From contig JAFAPC010000016.1 in NCBI GenBank assembly GCA_019247305.1, forward strand, positions 33,718 through 97,717: a stretch of DNA of 64,000 bases. Reading direction: 5' to 3'. Shown in pieces: positions 1 to 10,036 of this stretch (its first letter is position 1; the number at the start of each line of letters is the position of its first letter). The notes beneath the pieces were generated by a model, which was not told the DNA's origin, ran no database searches, and worked only from the letters and a program-made list of their open reading frames with translations. The translations under genes and the position numbers were made by a program. The DNA comes from Pseudonocardiales bacterium. Lineage in GTDB: Bacteria > Actinomycetota > Actinomycetes > Mycobacteriales > Pseudonocardiaceae.

Positions 1-1
1 T

Positions 2-448
2 CCCGATGGGACGCTCGTGCTCAATTTCCGGGTCGCCTGCAACGAGCGTCGGTTCGACAAGGCTTCCGAGTCGTGGGTGGACGGGGAGAGTTTGTACCTG
101 TCGGTGAGCTGTTGGCGTCGGCTTGCCGAAAATGCCGCTTCCTTGGTCAAGGGTGACCCAGTGATTGTCAGGGGGAAACTGCGCACCCGGGAGTGGAGTA
201 CCGAGCAGGGTGAACGCCGATCGGTCGTCGAGCTGGAGGCCACCGCGGTCGGCCCCGACTTGGCTCGTTGCGCCGCCACCCTGCGCAAGCAGCGCCGCGA
301 GGAGCCTGCCCGTGGCGGAGGCGAAGACGTCCTGGCATCGCCCGGTGAGGACCCGTCAGACCTACTGGAGAGCGCGGATCCTCCGTATGGAGTGAGCTTG
401 TCGGAGCTAGCCGAAGCGGCCCGCCCGCTGGTTCCCGTCCCCGGGTGA
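2..448 (+). CDS. ssb: single-stranded DNA-binding protein, SsbB-like, 5' end missing
   Basis: OB-fold protein that coats single-stranded DNA in replication and repair. The frame is open from base 2 and reads PDGTLVLNFRVACNERRFDK, then SLYLSVSCWRRLAENAASLV, which is standard bacterial SSB core; the true start lies upstream of the window, although a GTG occurs at 17. The tail is Glu/Pro-rich and ends LVPVPG, so the acidic DDDIPF-type tip that recruits repair partners is absent. This, and its position directly before ettA, fits the actinobacterial paralogue SsbB (the mycobacterial second SSB) rather than the essential SsbA. The family call is firm; the paralogue assignment is inference. Confidence 0.9.
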   Translation, partial: PDGTLVLNFRVACNERRFDKASESWVDGESLYLSVSCWRRLAENAASLVKGDPVIVRGKLRTREWSTEQGERRSVVELEATAVGPDLARCAATLRKQRREEPARGGGEDVLASPGEDPSDLLESADPPYGVSLSELAEAARPLVPVPG

Positions 449-519
449 GCAGTGCGCCCAGGCCGGGCAGCGGTCGGCCGCGCTGCCCGGCCTGGGCGCT
501 CCCCTCTATGATCGCTGCC

Positions 520-2196
520 GTGGCCGAGTTCATCTACACCATGAAGCAGGTGCGCAAGGCGCACGGCGACAAGGTCATCCTCGACGGTGTCACCCTCGCG
601 TTCTTTCCCGGCGCGAAGATCGGTGTGGTCGGACCCAACGGAGCCGGCAAATCCAGCGTGCTGAAGATCATGGCTGGGCTCGATCAACCGAACAACGGGG
701 AGGCATTCCTAGCGCCGGGCGCAACCGTGGGCATCCTGCAGCAAGAACCCACGCTCGATGAGGATAAGTCAGTGCTGGGCAACGTCCAAGAGGGCTTGGG
801 GGAGATTAAGACCAAGCTCGACCGGTTCAACGAGATCGCCGAGAAGATGGCCACCGACTACTCCGACGAGCTCATGGAGGAGATGGGACGCCTGCAAGAG
901 GAGCTCGACCACGCCGACGCGTGGGATCTCGACTCACAACTTGAGCAGGCCATGGACGCCCTGCGGTGCCCGCCGCCCGACGAGCCAGTGGTCCACCTAT
1001 CCGGAGGAGAGCGGCGTCGGGTCGCCCTGTGCAAGCTGCTGCTGTCCAAGCCTGATCTGCTGCTGCTCGACGAGCCTACCAACCACCTGGATGCCGAGAG
1101 CGTGCTGTGGTTGGAACAGTTCCTGGCGCGCTACGCGGGTGCGGTGTTGGCTGTCACCCACGACCGCTATTTCCTGGACAACGTCGCGCAGTGGATCCTT
1201 GAGCTCGACCGCGGCCGGGCCTACTCCTACGAGGGTAACTACTCCTCCTACCTGGAGAAGAAGGCCGACCGCCTGGCGGTCCAGGGCAGGAAGGACCAGA
1301 AGCTACAGAAGCGCCTGCGCGACGAGCTCGCCTGGGTGCGGTCGGGTGCAAAAGCCCGGCAGGCCAAATCCCGAGCTCGACTGCAGCGTTATGAGGAAAT
1401 GGCAGCCGAAGCCGAGCGCAGCCGCAAGCTGGACTTCGAGGAGATCCAGATCCCAGCAGGCCCGCGGCTGGGCAGCGTGGTGGTGGAGGTGTCGCACCTG
1501 GACAAGGGCTTCGACAATCGCCTCTTGATCAAGGATCTGTCCTTTACGCTGCCCCGCAATGGCATCGTCGGAGTCATCGGCCCTAACGGGGTCGGTAAGA
1601 CCACCTTGTTCAAGACCATCGTCGGTATCGAGAGGCCCGACTCCGGCATGGTGCGGGTGGGCGAGACGGTGAAGCTGTCCTACGTGGACCAGGAGCGCGC
1701 GGGCATCGATCCGAGCAAGACAGTCTTCGAAGTGGTCTCCGACGGTCTGGACTACATCCAAGTCGGTAACACCGAGATGCCGTCCCGGGCGTACGTCAGC
1801 GCCTTCGGATTCAAGGGCTCCGACCAGCAGAAACCGACTCGAGTGCTATCCGGTGGCGAACGCAACCGGCTCAACCTGGCGCTGACCCTCAAGCAGGGCG
1901 GTAACCTGATCTTGCTCGATGAGCCCACCAACGACCTTGACGTCGAGACGCTGGGCTCGCTGGAGAACGCGCTGGAACAGTTTCCCGGTTGCGCGGTGGT
2001 GATCTCCCATGACCGGTGGTTTCTGGACCGGGTGGTGACCCACATTCTCAGCTGGGAGGGCACGGAGGAAAATCCGGCCTCCTGGTTCTGGTTCGAGGGC
2101 AACTTCGAGGCCTATGAGCAGAACAAGATCGAACGACTCGGAGCGGAGGCGGCGCGACCACACCGCGTGACGTACCGCAGACTGACCCGGAAGTGA
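520..2196 (+). CDS. ettA: energy-dependent translational throttle protein EttA (ABC-F ATPase)
   Basis: ABC-F protein without membrane domains that binds the ribosomal E site and gates the first elongation steps by ATP state. Two ATPase cassettes are visible: Walker A GPNGAGKSS (about 38-46), signature LSGGERRR (about 160) and DEPTNHLD, then GPNGVGKTT (about 354), LSGGERNR and DEPTNDLD. A charged linker of about 90 residues separates them, as in the family. I start at the GTG at 520 because it gives the conserved N-terminus (V/M)AEFIYTM; an in-frame ATG lies at 508 and the frame is open back to 445. About 558 aa, the usual size. Follows ssb as in mycobacteria. Confidence 0.95.
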   Translation: MAEFIYTMKQVRKAHGDKVILDGVTLAFFPGAKIGVVGPNGAGKSSVLKIMAGLDQPNNGEAFLAPGATVGILQQEPTLDEDKSVLGNVQEGLGEIKTKLDRFNEIAEKMATDYSDELMEEMGRLQEELDHADAWDLDSQLEQAMDALRCPPPDEPVVHLSGGERRRVALCKLLLSKPDLLLLDEPTNHLDAESVLWLEQFLARYAGAVLAVTHDRYFLDNVAQWILELDRGRAYSYEGNYSSYLEKKADRLAVQGRKDQKLQKRLRDELAWVRSGAKARQAKSRARLQRYEEMAAEAERSRKLDFEEIQIPAGPRLGSVVVEVSHLDKGFDNRLLIKDLSFTLPRNGIVGVIGPNGVGKTTLFKTIVGIERPDSGMVRVGETVKLSYVDQERAGIDPSKTVFEVVSDGLDYIQVGNTEMPSRAYVSAFGFKGSDQQKPTRVLSGGERNRLNLALTLKQGGNLILLDEPTNDLDVETLGSLENALEQFPGCAVVISHDRWFLDRVVTHILSWEGTEENPASWFWFEGNFEAYEQNKIERLGAEAARPHRVTYRRLTRK

Positions 2197-2242
2197 CCGG
2201 GCAGGGGCGTCCAATGACCGGGAACATCGAGGGGGGTGAGAG

Positions 2243-4282
2243 GTGAGCAGCACGGCACGTGACGGAGTTTCGACCGGCATGCCGGCCAATGGAGGTGAGG
2301 CCGCATCTTTGGTGGAGTCGGCGATGCTCTTGCGCTGGCGAGCGCCAGAGCTGGCACTGTTGCTGGCCGATCGGGCGGTGACCATCGCGCAGGACGACAA
2401 GATGGCTGTCCTGCGCGCAGACCACCTCGCGGTGTTCGCGCTGAACCGTCTCGGCCGGCACGGGGAAGCGGCGCACCGACTCTTCCCGGCTGTTCGAGAC
2501 GCGGACACTCCACCAGGGCTGCGGCACGAGCTGCACGTCGAGCTAGCGCACTGCGCGGTCGCGCTAGGTGAACCCACAACCGCGCTCAGCATGGTGTGCG
2601 CCGTGCTGGCCGCAGGCGACGACGTCGCTCCGGTGCTGAGGGGTCGGGCGCTTGTCGCTGCAGCGGAAGCGTCGGTTCTGCTCAACCGTGACGACCTTGT
2701 CACTTCTGCGCTCGATGAGGCCGATGAACTTTATCGGGAGGACCCAAGCCTTGACCACGACACCGCGCTGCTGTTGCGGGCCACTGCCCGGGTAACGGAC
2801 GCAGTGCGTCATCGTCGCCGTGCCGTGGCCGCCGAGGCGGAGGCGGAGGCTAGACAAGGTTGCGAGCTGCTGACCAGGCTGGCCGATCCTGAGCACGACA
2901 GCGGCGAGGTGAGTGCGCGGCTGATGCTTGAGGTAGTGCTCGCCCTGCTTGACCGTGGCGCAGCAGAGGTTGCAACGCAGGAAGTGCGGCCCCTGCTGCG
3001 GCGGCCGGTCCGCGCCGCCGCCGCCGGTCCGGTCGGCAAGCTGCGGCTGGCGCTGGCGACCCGGGTGCACCTGGCGGAAGGCCGTCACGAGTCGGCGCTG
3101 ACGCTGCTTGCCGATGCGGTTGAGGGGGCCCAGCGCCATGGGATGGACGCCGTCCTCGCGGAATGCCTTGAAGGTTTGTCCCACGTGCACGAGGCTCGTG
3201 GCGAATTCGTCGACGCCCTCCATTGCATGCGCGCGGCCCGCGCAGCTGAGGGCCGCCACCGCCGTGACGTGGAAGCCGTGCGATCCATGCTGCTCAAAAA
3301 TTGCGGAACTGCGCGCCGCGAGGAAGAACGCCTGCTCGAACAGCTCGCCGTGCTGCTCGGCAATGCCGAAACGGGAAGTACTGGACTCGACTCGGACATC
3401 AGTCCGCTGAATGCTGAGATTGCCAGCGGCGTTGCGGCGCACCAGACCGCCGAGCCGGAAGCCGGTGAAACGGAACCGGTCGACTCTCCGGCAGTGGCGA
3501 AATCGGTGGTCGAAGACCCGTTCCCGGTATCGCAGGAACCGGCTGAGGTGCCATCCGCCGAGTCGACGAGCTGGCTCGATCCGTGGCAGTCCGAGGCACG
3601 GCACCGCCGCGGTGCTAGCACCCTGGTGTCTGTGAGTGACTTATTGCCTGCCTCGGCGTTGTCGTCGGGACGCTCCGGCCGGCGCCGCGCTGTAGAGCCC
3701 GCCGAGGACCACGTTGCGGAGACACCCGATGAGGCACCCGTTGCTCAGGTGTACCAGACCGGGGGCGATGGGGCTGAGGCCCCCGTGGCGAGTGAAGCCA
3801 CCGACAGCGTTTCGTCGGAAGACACCGAGAATGTCCCATCGACCTGGCAAGAGCTTCCGGTCTCCGGGCCGCCGCCGGCTCCGACGCCACGGGCATTGGA
3901 CTGGGAACCTGCGGATGGGGACTCAGCAGACGAAGAGGAGACTCTCCAGATGGGCCTCGGTGATCTGTTGGCCGAGGCGCTCACCGCGTACCAGGAAGGC
4001 CGTGACATCCACGCTGACGCCCGCTCGACCGGAATGCGCGCCTGCGCAGATGATGGCCGCGCCGCAGCTGATGCCGAAACCAGCCGCGATGTGCCTCGCT
4101 ACCGTATCCTGGGAACGCGCTGGGCAGCCGGCTTGGCGCTGGCCCCGAAGTCGATCGACGGAGACAATGGTGATCTCTCTGCGGCCGTCACCAACCCTCT
4201 GCTGCGGCTGCCGGATCTCACCGCCGAACCACAGTGGGTGCCGCCGCCCGAGACGCCTCGCCGGTCCGCTGTCGGCGACTAG
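2243..4282 (+). CDS. TPR-like protein with acidic disordered C-terminal half, function unknown
   Basis: A 679-aa protein of unknown role between ettA and gdh. Residues about 15-380 are alpha-helical and Ala/Leu-rich with repeated helix pairs (for example LALLLADRAVTIAQDDKMAV and ALHCMRAARAAEGRHRRDVE), consistent with tetratricopeptide-type repeats. From about 385 to 560 it is Glu/Pro/Ser/Thr-rich and probably disordered, followed by a short basic/hydrophobic tail. No signal peptide or membrane segment is evident. Start is GTG at 2243 with GGGGTGAGAG upstream. Its TAG stop shares a base with the GTG of gdh (TAGTG), which suggests translational coupling. TPR assignment is by pattern only; a regulatory or scaffold role is inference. 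Confidence 0.7.
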   Translation: MSSTARDGVSTGMPANGGEAASLVESAMLLRWRAPELALLLADRAVTIAQDDKMAVLRADHLAVFALNRLGRHGEAAHRLFPAVRDADTPPGLRHELHVELAHCAVALGEPTTALSMVCAVLAAGDDVAPVLRGRALVAAAEASVLLNRDDLVTSALDEADELYREDPSLDHDTALLLRATARVTDAVRHRRRAVAAEAEAEARQGCELLTRLADPEHDSGEVSARLMLEVVLALLDRGAAEVATQEVRPLLRRPVRAAAAGPVGKLRLALATRVHLAEGRHESALTLLADAVEGAQRHGMDAVLAECLEGLSHVHEARGEFVDALHCMRAARAAEGRHRRDVEAVRSMLLKNCGTARREEERLLEQLAVLLGNAETGSTGLDSDISPLNAEIASGVAAHQTAEPEAGETEPVDSPAVAKSVVEDPFPVSQEPAEVPSAESTSWLDPWQSEARHRRGASTLVSVSDLLPASALSSGRSGRRRAVEPAEDHVAETPDEAPVAQVYQTGGDGAEAPVASEATDSVSSEDTENVPSTWQELPVSGPPPAPTPRALDWEPADGDSADEEETLQMGLGDLLAEALTAYQEGRDIHADARSTGMRACADDGRAAADAETSRDVPRYRILGTRWAAGLALAPKSIDGDNGDLSAAVTNPLLRLPDLTAEPQWVPPPETPRRSAVGD

Positions 4283-7200
4283 TGGCCAGCCCTGAGTTGC
4301 GCAGCGAGCTCGCCGAGCTCATCGCGCTGTACTACCGGCTCGTCCCGGCTGAGGAGCTGGCCGGTGCCGAGCCCGCCGAGCTGGCGGCAGCGGTCCAGTC
4401 GCATCTGATGCTGGCCACCCACAGGGTGCCCGGTCGGGCACTGGCCCGGCTGCTTAACCCTGATCCCGCCAAGGATGGCTGGAGTTCCCGGGACACCGTG
4501 GTTCAGATCGTCACCGACGACATGCCCTACCTGTTGGACTCGGTAGTCGCCGAGTTGACCCGTCTCAAACTCTCAGTGCGCCGGCTCGTGCATCCGATCG
4601 TCGTGGTCCGCCGCGATCTCACCGGAAACCTGCGGGAGGTGCTGACGGACTTTAACCCCGACGAAGCGCCCACCGATGCTCTGGTGGAGTCCTGGATGGT
4701 GGTGAACGTCGACCGCATTGCCGATCCCGACCGGGCCCGCGAGGTAGAGCAGCGGCTACTCACGATGCTGACGGATGTGCGCGAAGTGGTCGAGGACACC
4801 CAGCGCATGGCAGGCGTTGCCTATGCCCTCGCCGACAAGCTGGATGTCGCGCCGCCTCCGCTGCCCGCCGAGGAGGTAGCTGACGGCGCTGCGCTGCTGC
4901 GCTGGTTGGCTGATGGACACTTCATCTTCCTCGGCTACCGGCGCTATGAGCTGGTGTGGCAGTCCGCTGGGGGCCCGGGGAACGGCGCCACTCCCGGGCT
5001 GCGGGCGGTCCTTGCATCCGGGCTCGGCGTGCTGCGCAGGGACAGCGTGGCGGCCAGAAGCTTGAGTACTGGACCTGACGTCGATCCGCTGGCTCAGACT
5101 CTGCTCGTCCTCACCCAGGCCAGCGTGCCCGCCACCGTGCACCGTGCGGTCTATCCGCACTACATCGGGGTCAAGACCTTCAACGAGCGTGGTGAGGTCT
5201 CCGGCGAGCACCGCTTTTTGGGGGTGCTCGCCACCACCGTGCTGCACGAGGACGTACTGCGCATTCCAGTGATCAGCCGTCGGGTCCTGCAGGTGATCCA
5301 CCGCGCTGGCGTCCCTCTCGATTCCTACTCGGGCCAGCGGATACTGGAGGTGCTTCAGACCTACCCGCGGGCCGAGCTGTTCGCCACCGATCCAGACTCG
5401 CTCTACCAAGTGGTGACCGGGGTGCTGTTCCTGACCCAGCACCGCACGTTGCGGCTGTTCTGCCGGCGCGATCCCTACGGCCGGTTCTTCTCCTGTCTGG
5501 TCTACCTGCCGCGCGATCGCTACACCACCGCCGCGCGGCTGGCGATGCAAGGCGTGCTACTGCGTGATCTGCGCGGCACCGGTGTGGAGTACAGCGCCCA
5601 GGTCGGTGAGTCCGCACATGCTCGGGTGCACTTTACGGTGCACACTGACCCTGGCGACTCCGGTGTGCCCACTAAACCAGACGTCCGAGTGATCACCGAA
5701 CGGCTTGAGGACGCCATCTGCACGTGGGACGACCGGTTACTCGACGCCGCCCAGACAAGTGGCGCAGCGACCGCTCGCCTCGCGCAGCGCTACCTGGTGG
5801 CTTTCCCGCAGGCCTACAAGGAGGACTTCGACGCCACTACCGCCCTGGCTGATATCTGCCGGCTGGAGGCGCTCGCCGCGCAGGATGGTTTGGACGTGTG
5901 CTGTGATCTAGTGCGGGGGGCACCGCTGGGGGAGGGGCGGTTGAAGCTCTACTTGGCGGGGCTGCGGATCACCTTGTCCCAGGTGCTTCCGGTGCTGGCG
6001 CAGATGGATGTCGAGGTCGTCGAGGAACGGCCCTACGAGGTGGTCCGTGGTGACGGTGTGCACTGCTGGATCTACGACTTCGGGCTGCAAGTGGATGCCA
6101 CCGTACTGACACAGCTAGTTGGCCAGGGTATCGAGGACCTACAGCGGCGATTCTGTGACGCGTTCGTGGCCGCCTGGCAGGGCGCCTGCGAGGTCGACCG
6201 CTTCAACGCTCTGGTGTTGCGCGCCGGGCTGGACTGGCGACAGGCGGCGGTGCTGCGCGGCTATGTCCGCTACCTGCGGCAGGCCCGCAGCCCGTACAGC
6301 CAGCGCTACGTCGAGGACGTGCTGCTTGCGCACAGCAGCATCACCGCGACCCTGGTCGCCCTCTTCGATGCCCGCTTCGACCCGGCGCTGGATGCCACCA
6401 CGCGGGACATCAAAGACAATGGACTGACCGGGCAGATCGCCACCATGATCGACGAAGTGGTCGGACTAGACGCTGACCGCATCCTGCGCAGCTTGTTCAC
6501 CCTGATCCGTGCCACGGTGCGCACTAATCACTACGTGTCCGACTCTGACGGTAGCCCCCGGCCTTACCTGGCGCTCAAGCTCGACCCGAAGACGGTGCTG
6601 GAACTGCCCGAGCCGCGACCAGCGTTTGAGATCTTCATCTGCTCCCCACGGGTGGAGGGCGTGCACCTGCGCTTTGGCCTAGTCGCCCGTGGTGGGTTGC
6701 GCTGGTCGGACCGCAGGGAGGACTTCCGGACTGAGGTGCTCGGATTGGCCAAGGCGCAGGCGGTGAAGAACGCCGTGATCGTGCCGGTCGGAGCCAAGGG
6801 TGGGTTCGTCCTCAAGCGCCCGCCAGCGCTGCTCGGCGACCCCGCGCTGGACCGAGATGCCCTCCAGGCCGAAGGAATCGCCTGTTACCGGATGTTCGTA
6901 TCGGGGTTGCTCGACCTCACCGACAACCTCATCGAGGGTGTGAGTCGGCACCCCGACCAGGTGGTGTGTCATGACGGCAGTGACAGTTACCTGGTGGTCG
7001 CGGCCGACAAGGGCACCGCGACGTTCTCCGATATCGCGAACGACGTGGCCGCAGCCCACCAGTTCTGGCTCGGCGACGCGTTTGCCTCCGGTGGCTCGGC
7101 GGGCTATGACCACAAAGCCATGGGGATTACTGCCCGGGGGGTGTGGGAGAGCGTCAAGCGGCACTTCTGTGAACTCGGCGTCGACACCCAGACCGAAGAT

Positions 7201-9108
7201 ACCACCGTCGTCGGAATCGGGGACATGTCCGGCGACGTATTCGGCAATGGGATGCTGTGCTCTCAGCACATCAGGCTGCTCGCGGCATTTGATCACCGGC
7301 ATATCTTCGTGGACCCCGATCCAGACCCGGCCAGCTCATACACCGAACGGCGCCGGCTGTTTGAGCTGCCGCGCTCATCCTGGGACGACTACGACCGTTC
7401 GCTGATCAGTGCGGGCGGCGGGGTGTGGCCCCGCAGCGTCAAACGGATTCCGGTCAGTGCGCCGATGCGCCGGGCCTTAGGCATTTCTAGGGGCATTTCG
7501 GGGGACATCACCGAGCTGTCCCCGCCGGAACTCATCCGGGCGATCCTGCTCAGCCCGGCGCAGCTGTTGTTCAACGGCGGAATCGGCACCTACGTCAAGG
7601 CCGCCACTGAGACCCACGCTGAGGTCGCGGACAAGGCCAACGACGCGGTCCGGGTGGACGGCGCGCAACTTCGGGTACGGGTGGTCGCCGAAGGCGGCAA
7701 CCTGGGGCTGACCCAGCGTGGCCGAATCGAGTTTGCCCAGGCCGGCGGAAGGATCAACACTGACGCCATCGACAACTCCGCCGGGGTGGACTGCTCCGAC
7801 CACGAGGTCAACATCAAGGTCCTGCTGGACCGGCTGGTCACTGATGGCGTGCTGAACACCGTGGAGCGCCATGCGCTGTTGGTCGAGATGACCGATGAGG
7901 TTGCCGCGTTGGTGCTCGCCCATAACGCCGACCAGAACACCCAGCTTGGCGTCAGCCGGGCGCACGCCGCGTCGATGGCGTCGGTGCATGGCCGGTTAAT
8001 GACGTATCTGGAGGAGCGTCACGGGCTGGACCGCGAGTTGGCGATCCTGCCGACCCCGACGCAGTGGCGGGCACGGGAGTCCGCGGGTGAGGGGCTCACC
8101 TCGCCGGAGCTGTCCACCCTGATGGCGCACGTCAAACTCGGGCTGACCGGTGAGGTGCTGGCCAGCGGCCTACCGGATGCCGAGGTATTCCGCGCCCGGC
8201 TACCGGAGTACTTCCCCGCCCCGCTACGCGCCCGGTTCGCCGACGCTATCCGCGAACATCCGCTGCGCCGCGAGATCACCACCACGTTGCTGGTCAACGA
8301 AGTCGTGGACCGAGGTGGCATCACATATGCCTACCGATTGGCCGAGGAACTGGCGGTCTCAGCCGCTGACGCGGTGCGGGCATACGCGGTGGCGGTTGCG
8401 GTTTTCGACTTGGGGGCGAGCTGGCAGGCGATCGCCGCGCTGAGCAACGCAGTGCCGATCGCGATAGCCGACGCGATGATGCTCGCGTTACGGAGACTGC
8501 TGGACCGGGCCAGTCGCTGGCTGCTGCTCAACCGGCCCCAACCGCTTGCGGTCGGTGTCGAGATTGACCGGTTCCGCCCGATCGTGCAGGCACTGGCACT
8601 GCGAGTGCCGGACTGGCTGGCCGGCCGCGAGGCGGACAACGTCACGGTCGCCGCCCACCGGCTCACCCAGCAGGGAGTGCCCGATGAGCTGGCGCGCCGG
8701 GTAAGCGCGGGATTGGCCAGCTTCGGGTTGCTCGACGTCGTTGAGGTGGCCGAGCTGGCCGAACAAGACGCTGAACGGGTTGCGCGGTTGTACTACGCGC
8801 TGTCCGCCCACCTGGACCTCGACCGGATGCTGAGCTTGGTGAGTGAGCTGGCACGCGGCGACCGCTGGCACGCCCTTGCTCGCCTGGCGCTGCGAGATGA
8901 TCTCTACGCGGCACTGCGAGAGATCACCCTGCACGCCCTGTACATCGGTGATGTCGGAGCCGCCCCCGCGACAGTGGTCGCGCAGTGGGAGCGGGAGAAC
9001 TCCTCGCGGCTGTCCCGAGCCAGGGCAACCCTCCATGAGATCTCCGATGCCGCGAGCCTGGACCTGGCGACCCTGTCCGTCGCGGTTCGGGCGCTGGCCC
9101 GCTTGTGA
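4282..9108 (+). CDS. gdh: NAD-specific glutamate dehydrogenase, large (GDH-180) type
   Basis: Catabolic glutamate dehydrogenase: glutamate plus NAD+ to 2-oxoglutarate, ammonium and NADH in the cytosol. About 1608 aa, the size of the L-180 class. A long N-terminal regulatory part (ACT-like segments such as VVQIVTDDMPYLLDSVVAEL) precedes the catalytic core, where RGGLRWSDRREDFRTEVLGL and VPVGAKGGF (about 800-845) are diagnostic and GIGDMSGDVFGNGM (about 978) marks the dinucleotide-binding region; a helical C-terminal domain follows. I choose the GTG at 4282, one base overlapping the upstream TAG; the frame extends 48 nt further upstream into the preceding gene. Homologous to mycobacterial gdh, a target of GarA control (family knowledge; not visible here). 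Confidence 0.95.
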   Translation: MASPELRSELAELIALYYRLVPAEELAGAEPAELAAAVQSHLMLATHRVPGRALARLLNPDPAKDGWSSRDTVVQIVTDDMPYLLDSVVAELTRLKLSVRRLVHPIVVVRRDLTGNLREVLTDFNPDEAPTDALVESWMVVNVDRIADPDRAREVEQRLLTMLTDVREVVEDTQRMAGVAYALADKLDVAPPPLPAEEVADGAALLRWLADGHFIFLGYRRYELVWQSAGGPGNGATPGLRAVLASGLGVLRRDSVAARSLSTGPDVDPLAQTLLVLTQASVPATVHRAVYPHYIGVKTFNERGEVSGEHRFLGVLATTVLHEDVLRIPVISRRVLQVIHRAGVPLDSYSGQRILEVLQTYPRAELFATDPDSLYQVVTGVLFLTQHRTLRLFCRRDPYGRFFSCLVYLPRDRYTTAARLAMQGVLLRDLRGTGVEYSAQVGESAHARVHFTVHTDPGDSGVPTKPDVRVITERLEDAICTWDDRLLDAAQTSGAATARLAQRYLVAFPQAYKEDFDATTALADICRLEALAAQDGLDVCCDLVRGAPLGEGRLKLYLAGLRITLSQVLPVLAQMDVEVVEERPYEVVRGDGVHCWIYDFGLQVDATVLTQLVGQGIEDLQRRFCDAFVAAWQGACEVDRFNALVLRAGLDWRQAAVLRGYVRYLRQARSPYSQRYVEDVLLAHSSITATLVALFDARFDPALDATTRDIKDNGLTGQIATMIDEVVGLDADRILRSLFTLIRATVRTNHYVSDSDGSPRPYLALKLDPKTVLELPEPRPAFEIFICSPRVEGVHLRFGLVARGGLRWSDRREDFRTEVLGLAKAQAVKNAVIVPVGAKGGFVLKRPPALLGDPALDRDALQAEGIACYRMFVSGLLDLTDNLIEGVSRHPDQVVCHDGSDSYLVVAADKGTATFSDIANDVAAAHQFWLGDAFASGGSAGYDHKAMGITARGVWESVKRHFCELGVDTQTEDTTVVGIGDMSGDVFGNGMLCSQHIRLLAAFDHRHIFVDPDPDPASSYTERRRLFELPRSSWDDYDRSLISAGGGVWPRSVKRIPVSAPMRRALGISRGISGDITELSPPELIRAILLSPAQLLFNGGIGTYVKAATETHAEVADKANDAVRVDGAQLRVRVVAEGGNLGLTQRGRIEFAQAGGRINTDAIDNSAGVDCSDHEVNIKVLLDRLVTDGVLNTVERHALLVEMTDEVAALVLAHNADQNTQLGVSRAHAASMASVHGRLMTYLEERHGLDRELAILPTPTQWRARESAGEGLTSPELSTLMAHVKLGLTGEVLASGLPDAEVFRARLPEYFPAPLRARFADAIREHPLRREITTTLLVNEVVDRGGITYAYRLAEELAVSAADAVRAYAVAVAVFDLGASWQAIAALSNAVPIAIADAMMLALRRLLDRASRWLLLNRPQPLAVGVEIDRFRPIVQALALRVPDWLAGREADNVTVAAHRLTQQGVPDELARRVSAGLASFGLLDVVEVAELAEQDAERVARLYYALSAHLDLDRMLSLVSELARGDRWHALARLALRDDLYAALREITLHALYIGDVGAAPATVVAQWERENSSRLSRARATLHEISDAASLDLATLSVAVRALARL

Positions 9109-9155
9109 GCGAGACCGGCTGACGCGTCACCTACCCCCCACGGCAGGATGAGTCC

Positions 9156-9599
9156 ATGGACCAGGTAACCATCACTACGCAGCGTGTGGTCAACGGGCCG
9201 ACCGAGCAGGTGCGCGCCGCACTAGCCGATTACCGCACCACCCGGCCGAAAATTTTGACCGAACACTTCAGCGACTACCAGGTGCACGCTGGTGGCCAGG
9301 GCGCCGGAACCCAGGTGCACTGGAAGTTCGCGGCCACCAAAAAACGGGTCCGCGACCAACTGATCGACGTCAGTGAACCGGGCGACGGCCCGCTAGTGGA
9401 GACCGATGCCAACTCCAGCATGGTCACGACCTGGACGGTGCGACCGGCCGACGGCGGGCGCAGCACCGTCACCGTGCGCACCACGTGGAACGGCGCGGGC
9501 GGTGTCAGCGGGTTCTTCGAGCGCACATTCGCCCCGATAGGCCTACGCCGAGTCTACGATGGCATGCTCGGCAAGCTCGACGACGTCCTTGCCCGGTGA
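9156..9599 (+). CDS. SRPBCC (START-like) family protein
   Basis: 147-aa polyketide-cyclase/START-like fold protein. The sequence begins with the typical strand ITTQRVVNGPTEQVRAALAD, has a central beta-rich body (GAGTQVHWKFAATKKRVRDQ) and ends with the long amphipathic helix GLRRVYDGMLGKLDDVLAR. Such proteins bind hydrophobic ligands; the substrate cannot be told. ATG at 9156, 47 nt after gdh on the same strand, so it may be co-transcribed. It is followed by a strong hairpin at 9748-9783. Confidence 0.8.
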   Translation: MDQVTITTQRVVNGPTEQVRAALADYRTTRPKILTEHFSDYQVHAGGQGAGTQVHWKFAATKKRVRDQLIDVSEPGDGPLVETDANSSMVTTWTVRPADGGRSTVTVRTTWNGAGGVSGFFERTFAPIGLRRVYDGMLGKLDDVLAR

Positions 9600-9747
9600 G
9601 TTCCGCCCATCAGGAAACCTTGACGAGGGGTTGCGGTCCTGACGTGTCCCGGGTGACCGTAGGGGAGGGGACCAGCAGCTCCAGGTCCAGCCCGTGAGGA
9701 TGTATCGGCGCCCGCGAGCCATCGCTGAGGCGCCATGCCAGGGGGGC

Positions 9748-9783
9748 GGGGGCCGTGCGGCTCGCAGCGACCGCACGGCCCCC
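9748..9783. terminator. perfect 13-bp hairpin, candidate terminator
   Basis: gggggccgtgcgg at 9748-9760 pairs with ccgcacggccccc at 9771-9783 across a 10-nt loop. No U-tract follows on either strand, as is common for actinobacterial terminators. It sits about 150 nt after the SRPBCC gene and would also end the small minus-strand gene at 9827-10036. Apart from this hairpin and that small gene I see nothing definite in 9600-10204. Confidence 0.5.
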
Positions 9784-9826
9784 GGCGTGAATGCCACTGT
9801 CAGCGATGAGCTGCTCGGCAGCGAGC

Positions 9827-10036
9827 TTAACCAGTCGGGCAGGTCCATTCGGCGAGTGCGCCTGACAGAGGGCTACCTTGCTCGTACACCAGAGCGCTTC
9901 CGATGTTCTCACGTGAGTGAGCCGGAGCTTTCGGCCGGCTAACGATCTGCGGCTGCGTATCATCCTCTGGCCGAGGCTTACCCTTATCGAAGAAATCCCG
10001 GCACAGCTGTTCGAAGATTGGTGTGGCTGAGGTCAT
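9827..10036 (-). CDS. small hypothetical protein, 69 aa
   Basis: ATG at 10036 is preceded by a good ribosome-binding site (AGGGAGGG, about 6-8 nt upstream). The protein starts MTSATPIFEQLCRDFFDKGK and is polar with no recognised domain. A second minus-strand frame (9610-9963) overlaps its 3' half and runs on with plausible amino-acid composition (PARLVKLAAEQLIADSG), so the gene could be a frameshifted longer one; I cannot decide. TTGACA lies about 65-70 nt upstream of the start in the minus direction. Real-gene status is uncertain. Confidence 0.35.
   Translation of the reverse strand: MTSATPIFEQLCRDFFDKGKPRPEDDTQPQIVSRPKAPAHSRENIGSALVYEQGSPLSGALAEWTCPTG

Noticed and set aside
9694..9942. 82-codon plus-strand frame
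   Set aside because: Contains the terminator-like hairpin, lacks a ribosome-binding site and opposes a better minus-strand candidate.
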